NCBI RefSeq assembly: GCF_024345185.1
Contig: NZ_BROB01000018.1
Coordinates: 1-64,000 of the forward strand
DNA: 64,000 bases
Direction of reading: 5' to 3'
Source of the DNA: Levilactobacillus humaensis
GTDB lineage: Bacteria; Bacillota; Bacilli; Lactobacillales; Lactobacillaceae
Shown one piece after another: positions 22,890-33,164 of the stretch. How positions within the stretch are numbered: the first letter of the stretch is position 1; each line of letters starts with the position of its first letter. The position numbers and the translations under genes are program-made. The notes beneath the pieces were generated by a model. That model saw only the letters and a list, made by a program, of their open reading frames with translations, did not search any database and was not told where the DNA came from.

Positions 22890-25574
22890 ATGGAGCACTA
22901 TGATGGACCAGCGTTTTTTCGCAAATTTGCGGTAAAACCCTCCGCGGAGGAATTAGAAGATACCACCGATGACCGGGCACAACGCCTGGTGAAGCATCGT
23001 CAGGAACGAAATGAACGCCTAAAACTGCGAAAACAGCAGGAACAAGAGCGTGTCGCAGAACGGCAACGAGAGGCCAGAAGTCAGCGTGAGACTGCACAAC
23101 AGCCCAAACCCAAGAAGACGCCACAACGCCAAGTGACACTCGAGACGGATGAACCCGTCGTAGGTAGTGCCAATCAGAGTTATCGGCCATTTCAAGTCAC
23201 TCAGGTCCCTAAGCAGCTTCATTGGTCGCGGCCGACACGGCGTTCGCGGCAACGGTATCAACAATTAGTTGCAGGACTCAAAAAGGATGACAGCAGCTTT
23301 TTCCTATTTGGGAAAGCGAGTGATTTGCCAGAGACAACATCGGCTACTGAGGTCACGACACAGGCCAGTGCAGCACCGGTGGCGTCAGAAGCGACGGTTT
23401 CGGAAACGCCAGCTGCGGTTACATCGAACCAGTCGGCGGATTCGGCGGTCCCAGAAACAGCGGTGGACGCGACACCTGTCTCAACGCCTACTACTGAGAA
23501 ATATGAAGCCCCAGTTGAGGTTTTCTATCCAACTGAGGATGCAACCTCACAAGACGACGCAGTGACTGAGCCTGATGAGTTGCATGAAGACAACAGCCCA
23601 GAGTATCTGCCGGTCGGGACAATTAAGTCGACCGCAACCGCAGCGGATGCGCCTGCTGAAACAACCACACCGGTTGAAGATGCCCAACCGGACAATAGTG
23701 AAGACGACCAGGAGCCAGCAACGCCTGAGACGACTGAGCAGCCAGCTAGTGCGGCTGTTCAGGTCACCGATGAAGGCTCAGGGGTTACTGAGGCTGATGA
23801 CACGCCGGACAGCGTGGCACCCGTAAGCGCAAGTTCAGTTGCCGAAGGTTCTGCAACAGCGGCGACTGATGCCGCCACTCACGAGACGGCGGGCTCGTCA
23901 GTAGCTGAGCAACCTGCCGAGGTCAGTCAGCTCTTAGAACGGGCCCAAGCCCCAACAGAGAAGACGGCGACAACAACGCCTGCATCGGCAAAGGCCAAGC
24001 CAGCCCGGGGATTAGGTCATTCGTTGGGCGATATCATGCAAGAAGAGGGGAACGATCAGCGTAACCTGGCCCTCTTTGATCGGCCAGCGGCACCTGAAGT
24101 AACGACCGAAGCAGAAACACCGAAACGTGGGTACCACTTCCCAGATATCTCACTCCTGCCACAGCCGGTGATTCCGGATGAGGCCGCCTTAGACGAGTGG
24201 ATTGAGCATCAGGCAGAGGTTCTAGACGCCACATTGAGCGCCTTTCACGTCGATGCTCACGTCACGGATTGGACGGTTGGTCCAACCGTCACGCAATTCC
24301 AGATCAGCTTAGCGCTGGGTGTTAAGGTCAATAAGATTACGAATTTAAATGATGACCTGAAGCTCGCATTAGCCGCTAAGGATATCCGGATTGAAGCCCC
24401 AATTCCGGGGAAGACCACGGTTGGGATTGAAATTCCTAACCTGAAGTCTCGGCCAGTCATGTTGTCTGAAGTGTTGAATTCGCCAGCCTTTAAGAAGAGT
24501 GAGTCACCATTGACGGTTGCACTTGGAGTCGATCTCTTTGGGAAGCCACAAGTCACCGATTTGCGAAGGATGCCACATGGGCTGATCGCCGGAGCCACGG
24601 GTTCCGGTAAGAGTGTCTTCATTAACTCCTTGCTGTTGTCCATTTTGTATAAGGCAAATCCACAACAAGTCAAGCTGTTACTGATTGATCCGAAGGCCGT
24701 TGAAATGGCACCGTATGACGGGTTGCCACATTTGTTGGCACCTGTCATCTCCGATCCGAAGGCGGCAGCGGCTGCTCTGAAATGGGTGGTTACCGAGATG
24801 GATCAACGTTACGAGAAGTTGGCAGCGGCTGGCGTCCGTAATATTGAACAGTTCAATGATCGGGCCGATGCGAATGACGAACCCGGACTCAAGATGCCTT
24901 ACATCGTGATCATTATCGACGAATTAGCCGATCTGATGATGATGGCGGCCAGTGAAGTTCAAGATTACATTGTTCGAATTACGCAGAAGGCCAGAGCGGC
25001 CGGCATTCACTTGTTGGTTGCCACGCAACGACCAAGTGTTGACATTGTGACCGGGACCATCAAGAACAACATCCCCACGCGGATTGCCTTCATGGTCTCT
25101 AGTCAGATTGACTCACGGACCATCTTGGATACCGCCGGAGCCGAAAACTTGTTGGGACGCGGGGATATGCTGTACCTTGGCAACGGGGCCAGTCAACCGA
25201 TGCGTCTGCAAGGGGCCTTTGTGGAATCCGAAGTGGATGCCGTCGCCGACTTCGTTCGGACTCAGGGCCAACCGCACTATGCGTTCGAACCGCAAGGCCT
25301 CCTAAAACGGGAGACCGCCGAGGAAAATCAGGATGACTTGTTACCGAAGGTGTTAGAATATGTGGCAGCCGAACAAACGGTTTCCACGTCTAAACTCCAA
25401 CGGGTCTTCTCGATTGGTTACAATCGCGCAGCCAACCTGATCGATGACTTGGAACGCCATCACTATGTCTCACCACAGCACGGATCCAAGCCGCGTGAAG
25501 TTTATTTGAAACCAGAAGACCTGGGGAAAGATTTACCGGAACCCCATGACCAGAATGCACCATTTTCATCATAG
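22890..25574 (+). CDS. sftA: soluble DNA translocase SftA/YtpS (FtsK/SpoIIIE family)
   Basis: 894 residues. No N-terminal membrane helices, unlike FtsK or SpoIIIE. Residues about 1-110 are basic and coiled (RQEREARS-type repeats), about 150-430 are a low-complexity Thr/Ala/Glu/Pro linker, then the alpha/beta motor with Walker A GATGSGKS (about 568-575) and Walker B VIIIDELADLMM, and a winged-helix gamma domain at the C-terminus that reads polar DNA motifs. In Bacillus, SftA moves with FtsZ and clears DNA from the septum. Order ytpR-sftA-murC supports the assignment. Start chosen at ATG 22890 behind AAGGAGG. Confidence 0.9.
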   Translation: MEHYDGPAFFRKFAVKPSAEELEDTTDDRAQRLVKHRQERNERLKLRKQQEQERVAERQREARSQRETAQQPKPKKTPQRQVTLETDEPVVGSANQSYRPFQVTQVPKQLHWSRPTRRSRQRYQQLVAGLKKDDSSFFLFGKASDLPETTSATEVTTQASAAPVASEATVSETPAAVTSNQSADSAVPETAVDATPVSTPTTEKYEAPVEVFYPTEDATSQDDAVTEPDELHEDNSPEYLPVGTIKSTATAADAPAETTTPVEDAQPDNSEDDQEPATPETTEQPASAAVQVTDEGSGVTEADDTPDSVAPVSASSVAEGSATAATDAATHETAGSSVAEQPAEVSQLLERAQAPTEKTATTTPASAKAKPARGLGHSLGDIMQEEGNDQRNLALFDRPAAPEVTTEAETPKRGYHFPDISLLPQPVIPDEAALDEWIEHQAEVLDATLSAFHVDAHVTDWTVGPTVTQFQISLALGVKVNKITNLNDDLKLALAAKDIRIEAPIPGKTTVGIEIPNLKSRPVMLSEVLNSPAFKKSESPLTVALGVDLFGKPQVTDLRRMPHGLIAGATGSGKSVFINSLLLSILYKANPQQVKLLLIDPKAVEMAPYDGLPHLLAPVISDPKAAAAALKWVVTEMDQRYEKLAAAGVRNIEQFNDRADANDEPGLKMPYIVIIIDELADLMMMAASEVQDYIVRITQKARAAGIHLLVATQRPSVDIVTGTIKNNIPTRIAFMVSSQIDSRTILDTAGAENLLGRGDMLYLGNGASQPMRLQGAFVESEVDAVADFVRTQGQPHYAFEPQGLLKRETAEENQDDLLPKVLEYVAAEQTVSTSKLQRVFSIGYNRAANLIDDLERHHYVSPQHGSKPREVYLKPEDLGKDLPEPHDQNAPFSS

Positions 25575-25631
25575 AGTGAATACTCCTCACTAACCATTGA
25601 CCGCGCGGTTCTTTTATGGGGTGGGGGGATA

Positions 25632-25640
25632 TGCTAGAAT
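25632..25640 (+). promoter_or_regulatory. extended -10 upstream of murC
   Basis: TGCTAGAAT, the same extended -10 as for pepV; -35 weak. Confidence 0.45.
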
Positions 25641-25713
25641 GGAATTAGAGTCACTTGAACGGTAGGGAATAGTCCAGTGGCCCAACCGCAGAGAGTAGAA
25701 AAGAGGATCATTA

Positions 25714-27045
25714 ATGGATAACGCAACGGTGTATTACTTTGTAGGCATTAAAGGATCAGGGATGAGTGCCCTCGCCTTGATTTTACATGATAAGGGCTTT
25801 AACGTTGAGGGGTCAGATATCACGCAGTACACGTTCACACAACGTGGCTTGGAAAAGGCGGGCATCAAGGTTCTGCCTTTTGACGAAGCAAACATCCACG
25901 AGGGATTGACGGTTATTGCCGGCAATTCGTTCACCGATGATCATCCAGAAATTAAAAAAGCCCGCGAAATGGGTCTGCCGGTTTATCGGTACCACGAATT
26001 CCTTGGGCACCTCATCGAAGGCTACACCAGTATTGGGGTTGCCGGTGCGCATGGGAAGACCAGTACGACGGGCCTCTTGTCTCACGTGCTGAGTGGTATC
26101 GCCCCAACGTCTTACTTAATTGGGGATGGTTCCGGGAAGGGAACGCCAAACGCGCGGTTCTTCGTTTACGAAGCCGATGAATACCGGCGTCACTTCCTGG
26201 CTACCAAGCCAGACTATGCCATCATGACCAACATCGATTTTGATCACCCAGACTATTACACGGGCATTGACGATGTTTACAGTGCCTTTGAAACCTGGGC
26301 TAACCAAGTTAAGAAGGGGATCTTTGCCTGGGGTGACGATCCAGAATTACGGAAGTTGAAGACCGACGTCCCTGTCTACTATTACGGGACTAGCGAACGC
26401 GATGACTTCCAAGCCGTTAACGTTAAGCGCTCAACGACTGGGTCAACCTTCGATGTGGTTCACGGCGACGAAAACTTAGGAAACTTTGAAATTCATCTGT
26501 ATGGGGAACACAATGTGTTGAACAGCTTGGCCGTTATTGCCGTGGCTTACTTTGAAAAGGTCGATATGGCCGAAATCAAGCGTGAACTGGCTGACTTCAA
26601 GGGGGTTAAGCGTCGGTTCGCCGAACGCAAGGTAGCCGACATGACCATCATCGATGATTATGCCCACCATCCATCTGAAATCAAGGCCACGCTGGATGCA
26701 GCTCGCCAGAAGTATCCCGATAAGGAAATTATCGCGGTCTTCCAGCCCCACACCTTCAGCCGGGTGATTGCGTTGATGGATGACTTTGCCAAGAGCCTTA
26801 ACTTGGCCGACAAGGTCTTCCTGACCAACATCTTCAGTTCTGCTCGTGAAAGCAACGGTTCCGTCTCCAGCAAAGACTTGGCTGCCAAAATTGCCAAGGG
26901 TGGCGAGATCCTGACAGTGGACAACATGTCCCCATTATTGGATTTCCACGACGCTGTGGTCGTCTTCATGGGTGCCGGTGACGTTCAGAAGTACGAACGT
27001 GCTTATGAAGAATTATTAAGTCATTTATCTTTGAAGAACAACTAA
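25714..27045 (+). CDS. murC: UDP-N-acetylmuramate--L-alanine ligase
   Basis: 443 residues, Mur ligase of standard length. N-terminal UDP-binding domain ([18 protein letters not shown], about 9-26), central ATPase P-loop [11 protein letters not shown] (about 108-118), C-terminal Rossmann-like domain with [10 protein letters not shown]. It adds L-Ala to UDP-MurNAc, the first amino acid of the peptidoglycan stem. ATG with AGAGGA upstream. Follows sftA as in Bacillus, but from its own promoter. Confidence 0.97.
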   Translation: MDNATVYYFVGIKGSGMSALALILHDKGFNVEGSDITQYTFTQRGLEKAGIKVLPFDEANIHEGLTVIAGNSFTDDHPEIKKAREMGLPVYRYHEFLGHLIEGYTSIGVAGAHGKTSTTGLLSHVLSGIAPTSYLIGDGSGKGTPNARFFVYEADEYRRHFLATKPDYAIMTNIDFDHPDYYTGIDDVYSAFETWANQVKKGIFAWGDDPELRKLKTDVPVYYYGTSERDDFQAVNVKRSTTGSTFDVVHGDENLGNFEIHLYGEHNVLNSLAVIAVAYFEKVDMAEIKRELADFKGVKRRFAERKVADMTIIDDYAHHPSEIKATLDAARQKYPDKEIIAVFQPHTFSRVIALMDDFAKSLNLADKVFLTNIFSSARESNGSVSSKDLAAKIAKGGEILTVDNMSPLLDFHDAVVVFMGAGDVQKYERAYEELLSHLSLKNN

Positions 27046-27057
27046 ATTTATATCAAG

Positions 27058-27096
27058 AGTACCCGCTAGCCGTTTTGGTTGGCGGGTATTTTAGTC
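27058..27096 (+). terminator. murC terminator
   Basis: Hairpin tacccgctagcc/ggttggcgggta with TTTT. Confidence 0.85.
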
Positions 27097-27139
27097 TCTT
27101 ATTCCGAAAACAACTCCCGATGATAATTTCCCTATAAAT

Positions 27140-27285
27140 TCCCTTATGGGACGGGCGTCCTGATCTGCCGCGGGTCAGGCCTCTTTGACCGTATTCGACA
27201 GATCCATCGTTGGCTAGTAATTGACCGGCAGCTATGGTATTACTGGATGACAAATCGGTGTGGGGACACCGCTATAAAGGGGTTA
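27140..27285 (+). promoter_or_regulatory. structured leader of the pnuC-like gene
   Basis: Contains hairpins ggac-gggc-gtcc (27151-27162), cctga...tcagg (27160-27180) and cggtgt-gggg-acaccg (27254-27269), the last just before the SD AAAGGGG. A vitamin-transport gene follows, so a metabolite-sensing RNA is possible; I could not match it to the NAD-II (pnuC) motif by eye. Confidence 0.35.
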
Positions 27286-27291
27286 ATATTG

Positions 27292-28017
27292 ATGACAACA
27301 GCGAAACATGGCTGGTGGTATGACCAGCTCTTTACGAATTGGAAAAAGTTTGAAGTGGGGTACGTGAGTGTGCTCTTGCTACTCCAATTGGCCGTCTATC
27401 TGGTCGTGCCTGACAGCATTATTGGCATGATTTCCGGCGTGGGTGGTGTACTTTGCCTGGTTTACGGGATGAAGGGCCGCAAGATTTCATTTATCTTTGG
27501 GCTGATCCAGTGTTTGGCGATGACTTATGTCGCCTGGATCAGTCATGCCTATGGGTCCTTTGCCATGGATATCATTTACGTCATCTCCCAACCTATTGGC
27601 TGGGTAATGTGGGGTCACGATGAGGCGACACGCGGCTTTAGTCCACAGGTGCGCCGCTGGATTTTTCTAGGCGCCTTTGTGGCCTGGGGCATCGGCTGGG
27701 TCGTCTTGGCCGCTTTAAATGGGCAGTTACCTTACTTTGATTCCATTAACTTCGTGGTGAGCTTGATCGCGCAAGTTCTTTATATCTTGAAGTTTAAGGA
27801 AAACTGGTCATTATGGATCGTGGTCAATGTGGCCAACGTGATCTACTGGAGCATCTTGACGGGGCAACTCCTGATGGGTTCATCGACCGTGGGTAGCCTG
27901 GGAGCCAACCTATCTCAAGTGGCGCTACAGGTCGCCTTACTCTTTAATGCGGTTTATGCCAACCGGGTCTGGGCGCGTGGTGAGGCCGATAACGAAGGTG
28001 GAGCTGGTCAGGCATAA
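27292..28017 (+). CDS. pnuC: PnuC-family nicotinamide riboside transporter
   Basis: About 241 residues, seven or so transmembrane helices in the SWEET-like PnuC fold. The segment FIFGLIQCLAMTYVAWISHA with the following Gly/Trp-rich stretch is family-typical. PnuC lets nicotinamide riboside cross by facilitated diffusion, trapped by kinases such as NadR; nadD lies elsewhere in this window. The ATG at 27292 has AAAGGGG 9 nt before it; the ATG at 27247 has no SD. Confidence 0.85.
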   Translation: MTTAKHGWWYDQLFTNWKKFEVGYVSVLLLLQLAVYLVVPDSIIGMISGVGGVLCLVYGMKGRKISFIFGLIQCLAMTYVAWISHAYGSFAMDIIYVISQPIGWVMWGHDEATRGFSPQVRRWIFLGAFVAWGIGWVVLAALNGQLPYFDSINFVVSLIAQVLYILKFKENWSLWIVVNVANVIYWSILTGQLLMGSSTVGSLGANLSQVALQVALLFNAVYANRVWARGEADNEGGAGQA

Positions 28018-28053
28018 GGCGAGTATGCGGGGATTGGCTTGGCAACAGAATAC

Positions 28054-28081
28054 TTGTAATTCATTATAGATTTGATAAAAT
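28054..28081 (+). promoter_or_regulatory. promoter of the BI-1 gene
   Basis: -35 TTGTAA, 16-bp spacer, -10 TAAAAT. Confidence 0.6.
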
Positions 28082-28159
28082 GGTCCTTAATCAACCGGAG
28101 CACTTAACTATCATGGTGATAGCTAAGCCGGGAATTGACTTGAAAGAAGGAGCGTTTGA

Positions 28160-28864
28160 ATGAACAATTATGAACAGCAGCCCCGTCAGACGATTAACAC
28201 CGAGGTCGGTCTGAATGGTTTTATGACCAAGATGTTCGGTTGGATGGGTCTCGCCGTACTGGTTTCAGCGGCAACTGCGTTTGCCATGAACATGTACAGC
28301 GTCTCCATTGCCAACATGCGTGGCGGGAGCCTCTTTATTCCGTTGATCGTCTGGATTATCCTGCCATTCGTGATTAGTGGTCAATCCATGAAACGGCCAA
28401 CCGTGGCCTTCGTTGGTCTCATGGTGTACGCCGCAGTGACCGGTGCCGTGATCTCGATGTATAGCATTGTCTACTCGGGTGAAACCATGGCCGCTGCGTT
28501 TGTTTCCAGTGCCGCTGTCTTCCTTTCGATGGCCGCTATGGGTGCCATGACCAAGCGTGACTTAACCAAAGTTGGGACGCAAGCCTCGGCCGCTCTCATT
28601 GGGTTAATTGTCGCGATGGTGGTGAACTTGTTCCTGAGAAGCCAACTCATCGCCTTTATCTTCTCGTTCGTCGCTGTGATTGTCTTTGCGGCACTGACCG
28701 CTTGGGATACACAACGGATGAAGAAGATGTACTTGCAGTACGGGGACCAGGTTTCTGTGAACGGATTAGCCGTTAACGGGGCCTTGCAACTGTACCTCGA
28801 CTTTGTGAACTTGTTCTTACAATTTTTACAAATCTTTGGGATGTTTGGTGGCAGTCGCGACTAA
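28160..28864 (+). CDS. Bax inhibitor-1/YccA family membrane protein
   Basis: 234 residues, seven transmembrane helices after a short polar N-terminus; C-terminal LYLDFVNLFLQFLQIFG is the family signature, with the Asp pair implicated in pH-gated Ca2+ leak in the Bacillus homologue YetJ. Role in lactobacilli is not established. ATG with AAGGAG upstream; single gene with its own promoter and terminator. Confidence 0.92.
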   Translation: MNNYEQQPRQTINTEVGLNGFMTKMFGWMGLAVLVSAATAFAMNMYSVSIANMRGGSLFIPLIVWIILPFVISGQSMKRPTVAFVGLMVYAAVTGAVISMYSIVYSGETMAAAFVSSAAVFLSMAAMGAMTKRDLTKVGTQASAALIGLIVAMVVNLFLRSQLIAFIFSFVAVIVFAALTAWDTQRMKKMYLQYGDQVSVNGLAVNGALQLYLDFVNLFLQFLQIFGMFGGSRD

Positions 28865-28877
28865 ACAGAACCAACTA

Positions 28878-28918
28878 CGAACGAAGTTTCAGGACTCTCC
28901 TGGAACTTCGTTTTTATT
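28878..28918 (+). terminator. terminator after the BI-1 gene
   Basis: Hairpin acgaagtttcaggac/ctcctggaacttcgt-type followed by TTTTTATTT. Confidence 0.88.
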
Positions 28919-29001
28919 TACTTCGGATTCTCATCCTTTTTTGGTAGAATGTAAGCAGAATACTCGAACGACCGGATCCGGTTGCTCGAAAGGAGCGCAT
29001 T

Positions 29002-31662
29002 ATGGTGGAGAAACGACTTTTATTAATCGATGGTAACAGCGTTGCGTTTAAGGCGTTTTACGCGTTGTACACGGCGTTAGGCACATTTACCAACAGTGAG
29101 GGGCTCCACACGACCGCAATATACGGCTTTAACACGATGTTGGAGACAATGTTGAAGACGGTGAAGCCTACGCACGCCCTGGTGGCTTTTGACGCTGGGA
29201 AGACCACGTTTCGCACCAAGATGTATGACGACTACAAGGGTGGCCGGCCAAAGACCGCACCCGAACTCTCCGAGCAGTTCCCTTATGTAAAGGAACTCCT
29301 GGAACATCGGGGAATCCAAACTTACGAATTGCCAAATTTTGAGGCCGATGACATCATCGGGACCCTTGCCAAGCAGGCTGGGGAACAGGGCTTTACCACG
29401 ACCATTGTGACTGGGGACCGGGATTTGACGCAGCTTGCCGATGACCATACGACGGTGGCGATTTCTAAAAAGGGGGTTAGCGATGTTGAACATTACACGC
29501 CGGCCTACGTCCAGGAAACCATGGGCGTTACCCCAGCTCAGATTATTGATATTAAGGGGCTTCAAGGGGATAACTCCGACAATTATCCCGGGGTCACTGG
29601 TGTGGGACCTAAACGAGCCGTTGATCTGATCAGCAAGTATGGCAGTGTTGAGGGGGTCTATGACCATATTGACGAGATTACCGCCAAAAAACTCAAGGAA
29701 CACTTGATTGCTGATCATGAGCAGGCTTTGCTATCCAAGACCTTAGCCACAATCAAGCGCGACGCCCCCGTGACCAAGCAGGTGGCCGATCTGGTTTATG
29801 AAGGCGACAACCATGACGAGCTGGTCGACTTCTATCGGCGAATGAACTTCAAAAAGTTCTTGGCACAGATGGGGGATGGTGGTGAGCCCTTGACGGATAC
29901 CGCTGAACTTAAGCCCATTACCTTTACCACGTTAACGGCCGACAACTGTGATCAGTTGCCAGACTTTTCAGCTGGTTGCGATTTCTATCTGGAAATGGAC
30001 GGGGATAACTACCACCTGGCAGACTTCGTGGGCTTCGTCATCGGGACCGATCAACACTGGTGGGTCAGCAGAGACGTCAGCCTATTGACACAGGCTCCAC
30101 TTAAAGGCCTCTTAGAGTCCGCTGACGTGGCCAAACAGGTCTTTGACGCTAAGCGGACGTACGTGGGCTTGAATCGCTTAGGCGTGACCTTAGCAGGGGT
30201 CGACGGTGACCTCCTGTTATGTTCTTACCTGTTAAATACCTACGACAACAGTAATGATCTGGGTCAAGTGGCGCATGAACATGGCGATGAGCAAGTGGCC
30301 TTGGATGAGGACGTCTATGGTAAGGGTGCCAAACGGGCCATTCCAACTGACGACCAAGTGCTGTTCAGTCATTTAGCACGGAAGGCTCAGGCGATCGCCG
30401 ACTTACGGCCGAAATTATTAACCGAATTAAAGGAAAATGATCAGGATCAGTTGTATCGCGACATCGAATTGCCAATGAGCTTTGTGTTGGCTCGCATGGA
30501 AGTTGCCGGGATTACGGTGGATGCCAGTGAGTTGGAAGCTATGGGCAGTAAATTTACCGAACAATTGGCCGAAATCGAACAGACTATTTATAACGAAGCC
30601 GGTGAGGAGTTTAACATCGGTTCACCTAAGCAACTCGGGCATATTCTCTTTGAAAAGATGGGTTTGCCAGTCATCAAGAAGACCAAGACGGGTTATTCAA
30701 CGGCTGTGGGTGTGTTGGAAAAATTAGCCCCAGACGCTCCGATTGCTGAGAATATCTTGCGTTATCGTAAGATTGCCAAGATCCAATCGACCTATGTTGA
30801 GGGCCTCTTGAAGGTGATCCATCCTAAGGATCAGAAGGTGCACACGCGTTACCTGCAGACACTGACCCAGACTGGTCGGTTGTCTTCAGTCGATCCAAAC
30901 TTACAAAATATCCCAGTGAGAACCGAAGAGGGACGGGCCATTCGGAAGGCTTTTATCCCACGGCACGAAGGTTGGCAAATCTTCTCGTCTGACTATTCGC
31001 AAATTGAATTGCGGGTGCTCGCTCACATGAGCCACGATGCCAACATGCAAGAAGCCTTCAGGGAAGGCGAAGATATTCACGCGGCAACTGCCCGGCGGAT
31101 CTTTAAGATGGGACCGGACGAGGAAGTCACGCCTAATATTCGGCGCCAGGCCAAGGCCGTTAACTTTGGAATCGTTTACGGCATCAGTGACTTTGGCTTG
31201 TCACAAAATATCGGGATTTCTCGTAAGCAGGCCAAGGCGTTTATCGACACCTACTTCCAGGAGTATCCTGGTGTTAAGGATTACATGGACCGCATGGTGC
31301 AGCAGGCGCACGAGATGGGTTACGTTGAAACGATTGCTCATCGGCGGCGTTACTTGCCAGACATCAACTCACGTAATTTCAATCAACGGTCATTTGCCGA
31401 ACGGACAGCCATGAACACGCCGATCCAAGGGAGTGCCGCAGATATTATTAAGATTGCCATGATTCAGATGGAAGACGCTATCAAGGATCTTCAAGCGACC
31501 ATGTTGCTTCAAGTCCATGATGAATTGATCTTCGAGGCTCCGGCTGAGGAGATCGAAACGTTGTCAAAACTAGTGCCAAGTGTGATGGATTCGGCCATTA
31601 AGCTGGAGATTCCACTGAAAGTTGAGAGTCACTATGGCCCAACCTGGTACGATGCAAAATAG
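29002..31662 (+). CDS. polA: DNA polymerase I
   Basis: 886 residues, full-length PolA. N-terminal 5'-3' exonuclease domain (LLLIDGNSVAFKAFYAL; NFEADDIIGTLA; GLQGDNSDNYPG), middle 3'-5' exonuclease-like domain (about 300-470) that lacks the DxE metal site (EMDGDNYHL) and is probably inactive, as in Bacillus, and the polymerase domain with motif A DYSQIELRVLAH, motif B RRQAKAVNFGIVYG and motif C LLQVHDELI. It fills gaps in lagging-strand synthesis and excision repair. ATG with AAAGGAG upstream. First gene of polA-mutM-coaE-nrdR-dnaB-dnaI. Confidence 0.97.
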   Translation: MVEKRLLLIDGNSVAFKAFYALYTALGTFTNSEGLHTTAIYGFNTMLETMLKTVKPTHALVAFDAGKTTFRTKMYDDYKGGRPKTAPELSEQFPYVKELLEHRGIQTYELPNFEADDIIGTLAKQAGEQGFTTTIVTGDRDLTQLADDHTTVAISKKGVSDVEHYTPAYVQETMGVTPAQIIDIKGLQGDNSDNYPGVTGVGPKRAVDLISKYGSVEGVYDHIDEITAKKLKEHLIADHEQALLSKTLATIKRDAPVTKQVADLVYEGDNHDELVDFYRRMNFKKFLAQMGDGGEPLTDTAELKPITFTTLTADNCDQLPDFSAGCDFYLEMDGDNYHLADFVGFVIGTDQHWWVSRDVSLLTQAPLKGLLESADVAKQVFDAKRTYVGLNRLGVTLAGVDGDLLLCSYLLNTYDNSNDLGQVAHEHGDEQVALDEDVYGKGAKRAIPTDDQVLFSHLARKAQAIADLRPKLLTELKENDQDQLYRDIELPMSFVLARMEVAGITVDASELEAMGSKFTEQLAEIEQTIYNEAGEEFNIGSPKQLGHILFEKMGLPVIKKTKTGYSTAVGVLEKLAPDAPIAENILRYRKIAKIQSTYVEGLLKVIHPKDQKVHTRYLQTLTQTGRLSSVDPNLQNIPVRTEEGRAIRKAFIPRHEGWQIFSSDYSQIELRVLAHMSHDANMQEAFREGEDIHAATARRIFKMGPDEEVTPNIRRQAKAVNFGIVYGISDFGLSQNIGISRKQAKAFIDTYFQEYPGVKDYMDRMVQQAHEMGYVETIAHRRRYLPDINSRNFNQRSFAERTAMNTPIQGSAADIIKIAMIQMEDAIKDLQATMLLQVHDELIFEAPAEEIETLSKLVPSVMDSAIKLEIPLKVESHYGPTWYDAK

Positions 31663-31679
31663 CGTAAAGGAGTGAGACG

Positions 31680-32540
31680 ATGCCTGAATTACCAGAAGTT
31701 GAAACGGTTCGACGGGGCCTGACCCGTTTGGTAGAAGGCGCCACTATCGACCACGTTGACGTGTTCTACGCCAAAATGGTGCGACCGGATGCCGAAGAAT
31801 TTACGGCAGACCTGATTGGCCGCAAGATTGAACGGATTGATCGACGGGGAAAGTACCTGTTGTTTCGGTTTAGTGGTGGCCTGACGATGGTGTCTCACCT
31901 GCGAATGGAAGGTAAGTATGATGTCCAGCCAGAGGGGAGCCCACTGGCCAAACATACTCATGTGGTTTTTCACCTGACGGATCAACGCGAACTACGGTAT
32001 AACGATACGCGGAAGTTTGGCCGGATGCGCCTGGTTCCAACCGGGACGGAGGATGAGGCCTTACCGTCACTAGGAAAGCTGGGGCCAGAGCCAACCGAAG
32101 AGAGCCTGACACTGGCGTACATGCAGACAATATTCGGTAAGTCACATAAGGTGGTTAAACCCTTCTTGTTGGACCAGTCACGCATTGCGGGACTAGGAAA
32201 TATCTATGTGGATGAGGTTCTCTGGTTGTCAAAGATTAATCCCCTGACACCGGCGGATGAATTGACCGTTGACCAGCTCAAGACATTGCGGCGAAGCATT
32301 ATTGATGAGATTAGCCAGGCCATCCAAGGACACGGTACCACGGTGCACACATTCTCCAATGCCTTTGGCGAGACCGGAAACTTCCAGAATAGTCTACACG
32401 TCTACGGACACGAAGGGGAACCCTGCGAACGTTGCGGCACCGAGATCGTAAAAATTAAGGTTGCCCAACGTGGGACACACTACTGTCCGCACTGTCAACC
32501 AGTGCCAGCTGGGGCCTTAGAGGCGCTAGATCATGACTGA
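31680..32540 (+). CDS. mutM: formamidopyrimidine-DNA glycosylase
   Basis: 286 residues. The N-terminal catalytic Pro is in MPELPEVETVRRGL (P2, E3); a helix-two-turn-helix lies in the middle, and the zinc finger CERCG...CPHC at the C-terminus (about 245-272) ends the DNA-binding region. It removes 8-oxoguanine and Fapy lesions and nicks by beta/delta elimination. It lies 17 bp after polA and overlaps coaE by 8 bp. Confidence 0.97.
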   Translation: MPELPEVETVRRGLTRLVEGATIDHVDVFYAKMVRPDAEEFTADLIGRKIERIDRRGKYLLFRFSGGLTMVSHLRMEGKYDVQPEGSPLAKHTHVVFHLTDQRELRYNDTRKFGRMRLVPTGTEDEALPSLGKLGPEPTEESLTLAYMQTIFGKSHKVVKPFLLDQSRIAGLGNIYVDEVLWLSKINPLTPADELTVDQLKTLRRSIIDEISQAIQGHGTTVHTFSNAFGETGNFQNSLHVYGHEGEPCERCGTEIVKIKVAQRGTHYCPHCQPVPAGALEALDHD

Positions 32541-33153
32541 GGTTTGGGGACTCACGGGGGGGATTGCGACCGGCAAGTCAACGGTCAGCCACTGGCTACA
32601 CCAAGCCGGGTTGACCGTGATCGATGCCGATCTGATTGCTCGCCAGGTGGTCGCGCCGGGAACCGCAGGATTGACCAAGATCGTGGCCACGTTCGGTGAA
32701 AGTTATCGTCAGCCTGATGGGTCACTGAATCGAAAAAAACTGGGTAACCTGGTGTTTCATGACGCCACGCAACTTAGCCGCTTAGAAGCAATTACCCAGC
32801 CACTGATTCAAACGGAAATCACCCGCCAATTGGCGGGTGCCAAAGCCCGTCATGATCCGGTGGTGGTCATCGATGCCCCGACATTTTTTGAAGTGGGTTA
32901 CCTAATTGATCTGGTTGATCACGTCTTGGTCGTGGCTACCGACGTCACGACGCAGCAACAGCGGCTTCAAAAACGAGACGGGTTGACCGTCGACGGCGCA
33001 CTGGCCCGAATGGCCCAACAATGGCCGATCGCCCGCAAGGTGGCGGCGGCCGACGTGGTGATTGATAACGGGGGAACGATTGCTCAAACGCGGCAACAAG
33101 TGGTAAAATGGCTTGACACGAATAAATTTGGACGAAGTAATCAAATAAAATGA
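32533..33153 (+). CDS. coaE: dephospho-CoA kinase
   Basis: 206 residues. P-loop GLTGGIATGKSTVS at the N-terminus, IDADLIAR and the CoA-binding/lid regions (RQVVAPG; LVDHVLVV) follow. It phosphorylates dephospho-CoA, the last step to CoA. The ATG overlaps the 3' end of mutM, implying translational coupling. Confidence 0.96.
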   Translation: MTEVWGLTGGIATGKSTVSHWLHQAGLTVIDADLIARQVVAPGTAGLTKIVATFGESYRQPDGSLNRKKLGNLVFHDATQLSRLEAITQPLIQTEITRQLAGAKARHDPVVVIDAPTFFEVGYLIDLVDHVLVVATDVTTQQQRLQKRDGLTVDGALARMAQQWPIARKVAAADVVIDNGGTIAQTRQQVVKWLDTNKFGRSNQIK

Positions 33154-33164
33154 GGTGACCACGT

